NCBI GenBank assembly: GCA_009809945.1
Contig: WTPW01000448.1
Span: 283,458-347,457, forward strand
Direction of reading: 5' to 3'
DNA: 64,000 nt
DNA from: Gigaspora margarita
Taxonomy: Eukaryota; Glomeromycota; Glomeromycetes; Diversisporales; Gigasporaceae
Part shown: in pieces, positions 46,371 to 55,975 of the stretch
Layout: each line of letters starts with the position of its first letter
Position numbering within the stretch: position 1 is the stretch's first letter
Translations under genes and position numbers: made by a program
The notes under the pieces: generated by a model
Databases searched by the model: none
Told to the model about the DNA's origin: nothing
Seen by the model: the letters and a program-made list of their open reading frames with translations, nothing else

Positions 46371-46652
46371 TACAGTCTAACCCCTATATAGTCACACTCT
46401 ATATAGTCACAAATCCAATATAATCACTTTTGTAAATTTACCAACCTTTTTACTATCATTTTCACCTCTATATAAGCACATTTGCATTATAATACTATTA
46501 CAATTTTTTATTTACCACCTATATAAAACTACCCTACATAATCACATAATTATTATAAAAATTTTGGATTTATTATTTTATTATTATAAATATTTTTATG
46601 CTATTTTATTATTTTTTAACAAATAAAAATTTTTAAATTTTGTTTTTTTTTC

Positions 46653-47018
46653 AAATAATCGATTATAGTTGCTACATATAAAAGTTAAAATTGTACTAAC
46701 TAAATCGATAATAATGCTCTAAGTAATATTGTTCAGGAGACAAAATTTCATATATATTGAAATTTTGAGATAATTTAAATAACATTTTATTATTATACTT
46801 TTACAAGTTACGCTTAGGCGAAAAAAAACTAAAAAAATTAAAAATTTTTGAATTTAACATTAAATTATAAAAGTATATTAATAAAATTTTATCCAAATTA
46901 TTTCAAAATTTTAAGATATATGTAATTTTGTATCCTAAATAACTTTACTTAGATCATTTTCTTTGATTTACTTAATATAATTTTGACTTTTATATGTAGC
47001 TACAATATACAATTATTT
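46653..47018. mobile_element. Foldback element of the GCTACATATAAAAGT family, copy 3
   Basis: Starts aaataatcgattatagttgc and ends with the inverse (tatgtagctac...aattattt). Arms contain ttcaggagacaaaatttcat and its inverse around a centre near 46845. The TIR resembles the two foldbacks at 15-20 kb (GCTACATAGTAAAGTC). Confidence 0.75.
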
Positions 47019-47048
47019 TAAAAAAGAATTTTTTAATGTTTTTTTTAA

Positions 47049-47398
47049 GGGTAGGGTGAACGTCGATCATTTTTACTAGTGATCACATTACTAATTTTTT
47101 TACAATAACATTCAATTGAAATCAGGTGATGATCATATGATATTTATATTGTATAACCTAGGCAAATTTCAATCAACTTAGGAAAAATTAATGATATATG
47201 CAAGTATGTTTTTTTAAATAATACAGGGGTTCAAATTATTATAATTAGAATTAGAGGGTCTAATATATCTACCCCAAAACTTTTATGAAAATTGATTATA
47301 TTTTTAAAAACTTTTATATGTAATATGTGTTCAATTTTTGTGTAATATTTTTTTGGATGATCTACTTATATAAGAAATGATCTATGTTCACCCTACCC
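47049..47398. mobile_element. MITE flanked by TTAA, ends GGGTAGGGTGAAC (second copy type)
   Basis: TTAA at 47045-47048 and 47399-47402 flank GGGTAGGGTGAACGTCGATC and, inverted, GGGTAGGGTGAACATAGATC. It shares the GGGTAG-R-G end and GATCATTT inner block with the element at 28856-29341. Non-coding. Confidence 0.8.
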
Positions 47399-47400
47399 TT

Positions 47401-48502
47401 AAATAATCATATATCGTAGCTATATATAAAAGTCAAATTATATTAAGTAAATCGATTATAGTTATCTAAGTAAAGTTATTCAGAATACAAAATTATATAT
47501 ATTCTGAAATTTTGAAATCATTTGAATAAAATTTTATTAATTCATTTTTATAATTTCAGATAAGTTCAAAAATTTTTAATTTTTTAATTTTTTTTTGTCA
47601 AGGAGTAACTTGTAAAAGTATAATAATAAAATGTTATTCAAATTATCTCAAAATTTCAATATATATGTAATTTTGTCTCCTGAATAATGTTACTTAGAGC
47701 ATTATTATCGATTTACTTAGTATAATTTTAACTTTTATATATAGCAATTATAATCGATGATTTCCCTCCAAAAGATCGGCAGTGTTTACTCCTTCCAAAT
47801 TAGGACGCGTCTACCAAAATGGAATCTCTCACGAGGCTATTTGGGTTTAATGCTTACCAAATAAACAATGACTGGTGTAATAGAGATCGGAGGGATCGCG
47901 TGTAGAAATTTCTAGATGTAAGACGATTTTCTTTTTCTTTTCCACTTTTTAGAATACATATAGTGTTAGATTAGATGGTTTCTATACAATACTATATAAT
48001 TTTTAAAGTCTAACACAGGCAATAATAGTGTCGTCATGGTCACTTTTTTTCGGCCTTTTTCTCCTTTTCTCTTTTTTATATCTTTTTCATTTTTCCCCTT
48101 CCCTTTTATTTCGTTTCTTGTTTTTTTTCTCGTTAGTTTAGTATTCCCCATTTTTTTACCCTTTTTACTTGTTCTATTTCAGTTGGTAGTTCTTCTACCT
48201 AGGAGGCTAGAAGAAGAAGGTTGGGAAAGAAGGCGGTCATGATGGGCTGGTAATCCAGGTCAGTGATCCGGAGCGAATTGTTCTGAGGTTGATCAAATCA
48301 AACCAGTGAGGCTAAATTATCTTTGGCAGGTCGCACATAGGTGCTCGAGTATTCAGGTACTTTATAGTAACCGGGTGAGCCACTCTTCAATCAAATCACC
48401 ATTGTGGTGGATGTAAAATTTTTTTTTAAAAGTTATCATCAATAAAGCATTGAAGCATGACATGATCGTCAAATTCCAAAAAAAAATTATAATCGATGAT
48501 TT
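47401..48502. mobile_element. Foldback element copy 4, split by a retroposon near its right end
   Basis: Starts aaataatcatatatcgtagc and ends (inverted) aaatcatcgattataattgc, with palindromic arms (ttcagaatacaaaattatat and its inverse). It abuts copy 3 and the TTAA MITE. The retroposon at 47764-48484 duplicated its last 18 bases. Confidence 0.7.
47764..48484 (+). mobile_element. Retroposed sequence, 721 bp, unknown source
   Basis: Flanked by a perfect 18-base duplication AATTATAATCGATGATTT (47746-47763 and 48485-48502) and ends in a short A run, so it was inserted by target-primed reverse transcription. The sequence is much richer in G+C than its surroundings (gacgcgtctacc, gatccggagcgaattg, aggtcgcacataggtgctcg). 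It could be a SINE of another family or a processed copy of a host transcript; no tRNA head is convincing and no ORF is supported. Confidence 0.75.
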
Positions 48503-48544
48503 AAAAAAAAAACAAAATTTAAAAATTTTTATTTATTAAAGAAA

Positions 48545-48798
48545 TATTATATTCATAACACTGGTGTTATATAACACCCTATAATGCAAACTAGTTATGG
48601 TTATAGTTAGGGTTAGGGTTAGAGTTAGGGTTAAAGTTAGGATTAAAATTAAAAGTAAAATTTATAGTAAAATTGCGAGAGGAGCATTTTTTGTTAGTAA
48701 CACAACAGGGGTTACTTTAGTAAAATTTTGAGATATTCGAGAATTTTAAAAAGTGTTTAATATAGAGTGTTATATAACATGGTGTTATGAATATAACT
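48545..48798. mobile_element. MITE with ATTCATAACAC ends, carrying a telomere-like tract
   Basis: Left end attatattcataacactggt and inverted right end agttatattcataacaccat; both continue with gttatataacac. About 254 bases, no coding content. It interrupts the right arm of the pogo-end element. Confidence 0.7.
48600..48645. repeat. Telomere-like (GGTTAG)n tract
   Basis: Seven to eight consecutive hexamers: gttatagttagggttagggt, then tagagttagggttaaagtta. TTAGGG is the usual fungal telomere repeat; here it is internal to a MITE. Confidence 0.75.
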
Positions 48799-48954
48799 TT
48801 CCTTTATTAAAACTTCTATATAATCACAATTATTTTTTATATATAATTTTATTATGATTGTGATTATATAGAATTCTCTCTATATTAGTCATATCTCTAT
48901 ATAATCACCACTTTTTGTATCCCAAAGGTGTGACTATATAGAGGTTAGACTGTA

Positions 48955-49545
48955 TATGTATACTATATATATATAGTATATATCTATATAATATATTATC
49001 TATATATATACTACATATATATATAGTATATCTCTTTATAATAAAATTATCATCTCATCATGAGTATTCTGTATATTTTTACCAATTATTTTATACATAT
49101 GAAAATTAGATGGCATAAATGGTCATAATCACATTTTATAAGAAATTCACAATATTAATTATATCAAATATATATCATTAGTGTTAATAGCCCTTATAAT
49201 ATATAGTATAATGTTTAATTGCTTGCTTGGTAAGTATAAGTGTGTAAATAAATTTTAGCTTTTAAGGGTATGTGTAATTCATAGTAATAGATCAATTACA
49301 AATAAATGACAAACCTGTTACATATTAATTATGTAAATGATCAGTAGATTTAATATATCATTATAACTAATAAAGTTTCTCTTGTTCTGATTATGGGTTT
49401 TTGGATATAGCAAAATCAATTGAATTTTTTTAATATATTAGCTATCAATCAATTTGCTTTTCTTTTAAAGAATCAAGTTTCATTAGTTATAGCATTTGGT
49501 ATCTTTGAAATTGAATTAACTAAGATGTGAATAGCGTTAATAATA
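48955..49545. other. AT microsatellite followed by featureless AT-rich DNA
   Basis: A TATATAC-type microsatellite occupies about 48955-49035. The rest shows no ORF or repeat boundary. Confidence 0.5.
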
Positions 49546-49549
49546 TATA

Positions 49550-50000
49550 TTAGTGAGACACATACTGTGTATCACCAAAATTGTAAGGTTTATAACAATA
49601 TTATAATAGTATCATAATAATTCCAACATGAACTAATTTAACCCTAACTATATAGTGTAATTATTAGAATAGCACTCAGGTTTTATACGAGAATTTTAAC
49701 AGTAATTTATAATAAAAACCACAATAATTTGATCAAACCAATCTTAAAATGTATTTTCTGTCAAATAGGTTTGTATTAGTAAGTCACATGCTGTGTATCG
49801 CTAGAATAGTAAGGTTTATAACAGTAATACATATTAAAACCATAATAATTCCAATATAAACTAATTAAACCCTAATACTGTATTGTTATTATTAGAATAG
49901 TGCACAAGTTTTATATAAGAATTTTTAATAGTAATTTATAATATTAACCAATGTACAATCTGTTAAGTAGGTTTGTAACAGAATTTTTTTTAAAGTAATT
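49550..50000. repeat. 226-bp tandem duplication
   Basis: Blocks such as ctgtgtatc, then gtaaggtttataac, later gaactaatttaaccctaa and ttagaatagca recur 226 bases apart (for example ggtttataac at 49587 and 49813). The copies differ at roughly one base in seven. Confidence 0.8.
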
Positions 50001-50160
50001 CACTCTAATAAATAATAATACAAAATAGTAAGTTCTGTAGTGGAATTTTAAAAAATTGAGTTTTATTCATTATGGGCACTTTGTATCATAAAAGGTGCTA
50101 GCAGCACCCACAAATACTTGTATATATATATACTATATATATATACTATAATATATATAC

Positions 50161-51134
50161 TGGGGGTGTGGCGACTTAGAGAAGTTGGTAAGTTGTCACC
50201 CCTAAGCGGCAGGTCTAGGGTTCAAATCCCACTGGCGATGCTTTGGAAATTAGGCCTGTGTTATGGTACCATTTCTCCTCATTGATCCTTTGGTACACCA
50301 TCTTGAATGGAAGCCATCAGGCACACAAAATCCAAGGATCAGAAAATGGATACCCGTTTGGAAGTCCCGAGTAAGGAAGTAGCAAAGATCTTTGATGGTG
50401 CTAACTATAATTGGAATATTGGAACCGGAGCCAGAGAACTGGACGGCAAAGATCCTTGAGGAGGGGTCCACCAACCTGGCCACCAGAGTCACACCGGAGG
50501 AAAAGGACATGTGTTTCAGCAGCATGTACCAAGGGGAGGGAGTCCATTCAGCGCTTAAAGCCAGGCTGACCAACCCTTCCGGGCTAACTGGTTTGGAAGT
50601 TTGGGGACCTGGGGCAGGACCGATAGGAAGGTTGTGGTGGGTATCGGGATTGGAGTGAACCTTGACAAGGGAAGAAGTAGGTAACGGTAGCGGTTCAATG
50701 GTTAGCCCTGACTGCAAGTATATAGGTAAAGCTGTAGCGTAAGTTACCGAAGCGTAGGTAATACCTGTGTGGGACAGGGAGTGCTCTACCAAGTGTGCCG
50801 CAAGGATAAACTAGTCCTAAGGGAATTTCGCAAGCATCTGGGACTGGCCTTGACTGCCTTATGTAACAGAGAACTGTACCGGTGATACAAGGAGGATTTG
50901 GCAGGAGAAGCATAGATCAGAGGGTTTAAATAGGTAACCCCCTAGTTGGGTTGCAGGTATGGCAACTAGTGTAGAACCTTTGGGCGGACTACTTAAATTA
51001 GACAACCAAAAGTTGTACGTGTGGCTTTTTGTACTCTCGTCTATGTAACAAATGCCAGGGTGCCCCTGGAGGCGCCCGTGATCTAACTTTACTTGAATAA
51101 AAGCCTTTTCCCATAGCGGTAACTTTGACATAAA

Positions 51135-51143
<9 letters not shown>
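50161..51143 (+). mobile_element. tRNA-headed SINE-like retroposon, copy 3 (best preserved)
   Basis: The head has GTGTGGCGACTTAGAGAAGT (A-box-like) and AGGTCTAGGGTTCAAATCCC, whose GGTTCAAATCC is a perfect Pol III B box. The body of about 900 bases is GC-richer than the surroundings and shares blocks with copy 1 (aagatctttgatggt, gttgcaggtatggca). It ends in an A run. It sits inside an AT microsatellite, so its target duplication cannot be read. Opposing ORFs of up to 180 residues over it are shadows without family features. Confidence 0.88.
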
Positions 51144-51165
<22 letters not shown>

Positions 51166-51222
51166 TACTATATATATACTATATATATATACTATATATA
51201 TACTATATATATATATGCTATA
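51144..51222. repeat. AT microsatellite
   Basis: TATATATACTA-type repeat, the continuation of the repeat at 50121-50160 on the other side of the SINE. Confidence 0.9.
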
Positions 51223-51224
51223 TA

Positions 51225-51399
51225 CAGTATAACCCCACAATAGTCACATACCAAAATTAGACATTCTATGTGCCTATTGCGAGATTATGACTAAAGCGAG
51301 CAAGAATTTATATATAGTGTATATAGTTAAATATAAGAATTGAGATAACTATAGTGAGATTGTGACTAATGCAAATGTGACTATTGCGGAGTTATACTG
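51225..51399. mobile_element. pogo-type MITE, 175 bp
   Basis: Ends CAGTATAACCCCACAATAGT and, inverted, CAGTATAACTCCGCAATAGT, extending to 24 bases with two differences, flanked by TA. The end aligns base for base with the 4.66-kb pogo element (37360) and the element at 46373. gtgactaa and gcgagattatgac words recur inside. Confidence 0.93.
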
Positions 51400-51409
51400 T
51401 ATACTTTAT

Positions 51410-53620
51410 ATATACTATATGTATATACACTTTCAGTCATGGGATATGCCCCCCTGCAGAGATTCAAAATTAATTGATATAATAATTTCAATTTCAATCA
51501 TTTAACTTTTATATAAAAATTCACTTTTTCAAACAGTTTTTTATATGACAATCCACTTTTGTAAAATATTTCACCTATTGCTTTTTAAGTAAAAAATATA
51601 ATTTTGATATTTCTTTATCGATTTATAAAAATTTTATTTTCTAATTTTCTTTAGTTTAAGAGGAATCTTTGGTTAAAGTTCAAATATATTAATTTCTGTA
51701 ATATTGCTTTAGAATGAGCAATCTTGAATTTAGTTTTGAAACTGACTCTATTTTTTTTTAGAAAACCCAACTTTATAACATAGCACATTACCAAATAATT
51801 TAATACCAGCTATGAATCTTTTACTAAGATTGAGTTTATGATTTTGTAGTAAGAATCACTGCTTATAACTATACTGAATACTTGATATTTACTTTTCCAA
51901 CTGCTAGCTAATAACTATAGCTTAATAAGCAGATTTTACAAAGGTTCCTGAATAACTTTACGCTAGTCAATAAATTTTGTAGATTTTATAGATTTTATAG
52001 ATTTCGTAAATTTTATAGTTTTTTCATAAATTTTGTGGTGAGAAGCGTTCTTTTATGTCTTTTCTAATACTGGCCAATGACTATAGTTTTATAGGTAGAT
52101 TTTATGAAAATTTGTGACATTACTGAATGATATTATGCTGTTCAAGATTCGTGGCAAGAATCATACTTTTTCTACTAGCATTTTTTAAAACCAACTAGTT
52201 ACTTATTACAAGCACTGGCAGTTCAATTTTTGATTTTATCCCAGTTTTTGTAGGCCAATTATCTTTGCAAACTACAGCCACTACTTCGATTCTAAGAACT
52301 ACTCAACCCCAAAGTGCATAGAAGCTACTCTAATAGCCAGCACCATGAAATTATTGGTTAGTTCAGCAGTAGTAAGTCTGGCCTTCATAGTATGAGCCAT
52401 TGGGGTTGGCAATATAATGTGATACTACATATAGTTTTGATTTTAATAGTATATCACCAACTCCAATGAGCTATCAGTTTTGGAAGCAAAATAGGCAAGA
52501 AAATTAATAACTTTTTGCAGACAATTAGTATTAATACAAACTTAGCAAATATTACGAAATTTCAGATCAACAGCTTGACTCAAAGGACAATTGCTCAGTA
52601 ACAACCAGGGAGAATTACTAGTTGACTTAATTACTTGACTAACTTGAAGAAAAACATCTTAGTAATATATATGCATTTTTAATTTGTCAATAAATGTGCA
52701 TCCAACCATTTTAATTACTACACCATTTTCGCAATGATATTATAACTATTCCATTCATATGGTCATGGCAAGTAATTTTTAATAATAATTGAACACTTTC
52801 TTTCCAAATTGACTCTATATTTATAGAGATATGCAAATCATATATTTTATTGATATGGCTAGTAAACCAAGTTGATCTTAAAAATTTGACTTGGCTAAGT
52901 TGATAGGTCTGTTCAATCTAGGACCTTAAAGATCTTTTAGACCAAAAAAAATATATAATTAGAAGATTGACATTAGTTATATCAGAGGCAAGATTTGGGT
53001 ACTCTCTATAATTACATTATATGTTGATACTTTATTATACTAGGTTTTTTTAAAAAAAGTTTATAATATTTTAATTTTTATTTTATACAAAAAAAAATAA
53101 TAAAATTGTTCAAAACATTTTATATTTGTACAATTAAATTTATTTTGTTTTTAGCTAAAGCTGATTTTTTTTAAAGAATCCAATACTAGCAATATGGCTA
53201 TTCATTCTAGCCTTATATATACATATACTTAAAACTTATAGTCATAACTTTGATGCTATATATATACATCTTATGTCACATGAATGCAAGAATAACAGTT
53301 TTCAAGAGTGAATTAAGGTGATAAAAATTCTTTTATTAATTCCTTCAATTTTATTTAATTTTTTTTATATTCCCTTCCTGCAAATATATCTATTATGAAT
53401 TTTGATAGTTAAATATGTGTTATTTTCATATTATGCATATCAAATTCTGGAATAGTTTTCCCAAAAAAATAAAGGCTTGTGAAAACTTGAGTAAAAAAAG
53501 ATAACATAATAAGAATCTCTAAAAATTATTGTCTGTCACAAGTGCCCTATAAATTTTTACTAATCATTTTGTTCATATAATGAAAAAATAATGTATACTT
53601 TTTTTGAATTGTTGCTATTT
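51410..53620. other. AT-rich, no feature seen
   Basis: 2.2 kb without credible ORF, repeat ends or tRNA-like sequence. CG is very rare. Confidence 0.55.
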
Positions 53621-53669
53621 TTTAAATTACAGACTAAGTCCTGTGGGTCGATAGCGTAGTGGTTGTGCT

Positions 53670-54478
53670 TAGGGATAGGTTCAGTTAGCTAATAGTTGGC
53701 TAGCCAATCAGCTATAGCCGTAGTTGATGTAGTCGACTATAACGGCTTAGCTGACCAGGTAGCCGATACCAAATTTTTTATTTCCTGGCTAATAAATCAT
53801 ATTATTGCTTAATTCAGCATTAAGTTTACAAATTATATAGAATTATTGCAAGAAATACCCTAGCATCTTCCCCAGAATCATCGTCACTTTTTCACTATCA
53901 TGTGACTATGCCAAAAAACTTCAAGTTCATTTTAGGGCTCCTATAGGGTTTGATGTTAACAAAACATATAGTAAAATCACTCAAGGAATTTTTTATTAGG
54001 TGATTTCTTATGTAAATTTTAGGGAAATGAGCGAAGTGAAGGTTTTGTTTTGATCTTTTGCTTGTGTTACATTAAACCTGATCTCGTTATTTTATTGGCC
54101 AAAAATCACATGATAGTGAAATTTTAGCAACAATCAAAATCTAGGCTGAAATTACTTAATAGACCAAATGATCTACAAATTTGACCAGAATTAGATTGTT
54201 TTGAAATGTAGATTGGATCTTCAATATTTTGATTATTTTGATTGGCTGCTTACAGCATGTGGCCTGAACTTTTTTTCACTATGGCTAGGGTACTCTAATA
54301 TGTATAACTGTATAACATAAAAATATAATTATTTGGCACTTGTTTATATACTTGATTGAAAAATTGATCAAGAAATTGATCAAATAATTTAACGGCTATA
54401 GCCAGCTATAGTCGGCTACTAGTCGATAGTTGATGATAGCTGACCAATAGCTGATCTAGCTAACTGAACCCATCTCTA
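53670..54478. mobile_element. hAT-type MITE, word GCTATAGTCG
   Basis: Ends TAGGGATAGGTTCAGTTAGC and, inverted, TAGAGATGGGTTCAGTTAGC, flanked by gttgtgct and gttgcgct (8 bases, one difference). Words such as agctatagccg, gtcgactataacggct and gctatagtcggctac fill both ends. The middle is AT-rich without an ORF. It interrupts the tRNA-like head of the SINE. Confidence 0.93.
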
Positions 54479-54661
54479 GTTGCGCTTCCAGGACTTTAGC
54501 CTTTCCTCACGCAAGGTCACCGGTTCAAGTTCTACAAAAGACTGAAGAATATTAATTTCTACGTTTGGCTATGAGATGGATATACTTGAACTAGGATGCT
54601 AGGACCACATGTGGCAGCACAGCCACTTAAGAAACTTTCTTCAAGGTTGGGTCCCTAATTA

Positions 54662-54812
54662 GAAAAAGGTAAATCTGTTAAATCCTCTAGTTGAAATAGA
54701 ATAGGTTAGCAGATTACGGTCAGCTGGACTTATAAAGAAAAAGGTAAATCTGATTAAATTCCCTAGTTGAAATAGGATAGGTTAGCGGATTACAGTCAGC
54801 TAGACTTAATGA
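54662..54812. repeat. 75-bp tandem duplication within the SINE
   Basis: gaaaaaggtaaatctg...gattacggtcagctggactt at 54662 recurs at 54737 with a handful of changes; a third, partial unit may follow near 54815. Confidence 0.85.
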
Positions 54813-55262
54813 ACACAAGGCTTATTCTGGTTAAATCCCCCGGTAAAAGTGGATCAACTGGTTATAAACCGGTTGGAACAATTAGGAAAGTCCCTCGAAG
54901 AAAAACCAGTTCTGAACCAAACTCAGAAGGAAGTACCTAGAGCAGACGAAAAAAGGCTCTATACAAGCATGCTAGCGGAGTCACTTAACTCCTTAAAGTT
55001 GATCTATAGATGCCAACAAATGGGCGAGACGCACCAGGTGATGGGCCCGCTGGACTCAGCCAGGGAAATCAGATAGAGGAGGGAAGGAGCAGGATAGACT
55101 TCGTAGGACAATACAAATAGATTAGGAAAATAAGTTGTAACACACAATGTAGGGGACCCATGGGGTCCCTGTGATCACTGAATATTGGTTAATAAAAGAC
55201 TGCAAACAGTGGATTCGGGAGATCATACCCGAATAAATTTAAAAAAAAAATTACAGATTAAG

Positions 55263-55975
55263 AATATTTGTACGATGTATGAATTGTAAATGTGTATATG
55301 AATTTAACCTTTTAAAGGCATATGTCCATGAATATTTGATACATATTACTGTAGTGAATATATATTATTGATGCGATGTTCTATTTTGTTATAGACCTTT
55401 TATACCAAATATAGAATATAAAGTTATAGAGCAACATACTACAGAACTTATGCTCTAGTTTAAATATAGAGTAGGTTGAGATCTCAAGAATTATTATTAT
55501 AACCTGGGTTACTCAATATATGGAGTGATATAGAGTAAACCTAGGTTGGATACATGAATTAAGACCAGCACATCTACAATTTCACAAGTATTAGATTTAA
55601 TGACACAATACTGCGATACACAAAATTAATATTAGATTTATCTAATACAAAATATATGTCTAATAATTAATAGATAATCTAGATAGTTATAGAATTATGA
55701 ACAGATATAGATAACAGATAATGATTTCTTTTAATAATAATTATTTTTAGATAAACAGATTATCTAGATCTAAATACTAGTAATAATAATAAGTTGAAAT
55801 TTATAAAAGAAAAAGGTTTGAGAATCAGTTTACCACAAATTTAAAATAAGATATTAAAAAAAATACTGATCTTTAATAGCTTAGCTAAAACCTTGCAGAA
55901 TTTCTTGTATTCACTTTACTATTATTAAATAAATAAATATTGTTATAACTAGCTATAAAAAATTATTATTTCAAA
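55263..55975. other. AT-rich, no feature seen
   Basis: No ORF or repeat boundary. It precedes the degenerate gene below. Confidence 0.5.

Larger units (their letters stand above)
46373..48952. mobile_element. Non-autonomous pogo-end element with long inverted arms, filled with insertions
   Basis: Ends CAGTCTAACCCCTATATAGT and, inverted, CAGTCTAACCTCTATATAGT (24 bases, one difference), flanked by TA (46371-46372, 48953-48954). Inverted similarity continues for about 300 bases inwards (for example aaatttttaaattttgtttt on the left and its inverse at 48515-48535). CTATATAATCAC-like words recur in both arms. The interior holds two foldbacks, a TTAA MITE, a retroposon and another MITE. No transposase. 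Confidence 0.85.
53639..55247 (+). mobile_element. Serine-tRNA-like SINE, split by a hAT MITE
   Basis: A 15-base duplication aaattacagactaag / aaattacagattaag (53624-53638, 55248-55262) and an A tail define it. Across the insertion the head rejoins as gtcgatagcgtagtggttgt + gcttccaggactttagcctt + tcctcacgcaaggtcaccgg + ttcaagttct. TAGCGTAGTGG is an A box and GGTTCAAGTTC a B box; the long spacing and acctttcctc stretch resemble a tRNA with a long variable arm (Ser-type). The body holds a 75-bp duplication (54662, 54737) and a 75-residue ORF (54849-55076) of unknown meaning. Without the insert it is about 790 bp. Confidence 0.85.

Noticed and set aside
48036-48242. 68-residue hydrophobic ORF, possible membrane protein
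   Set aside because: It is a T/C-rich low-complexity tract within a retroposed segment; phenylalanine runs follow from base composition.
48600-48645. Chromosome end or telomere
   Set aside because: Only seven to eight imperfect hexamers, internal to a MITE with sequence continuing on both sides.
50161-50240. Possible functional tRNA genes (also at 8841, 16190-16268, 53640)
   Set aside because: A and B boxes are present, but acceptor stems do not pair convincingly and each is followed by a long shared body and A tail with target duplications, so they are SINE heads.
50250-51240. Opposing ORFs of 72-180 residues over the SINE
   Set aside because: No family motifs, overlapping on both strands, and not conserved as frames in the other SINE copies; GC-richer DNA simply has fewer stops.
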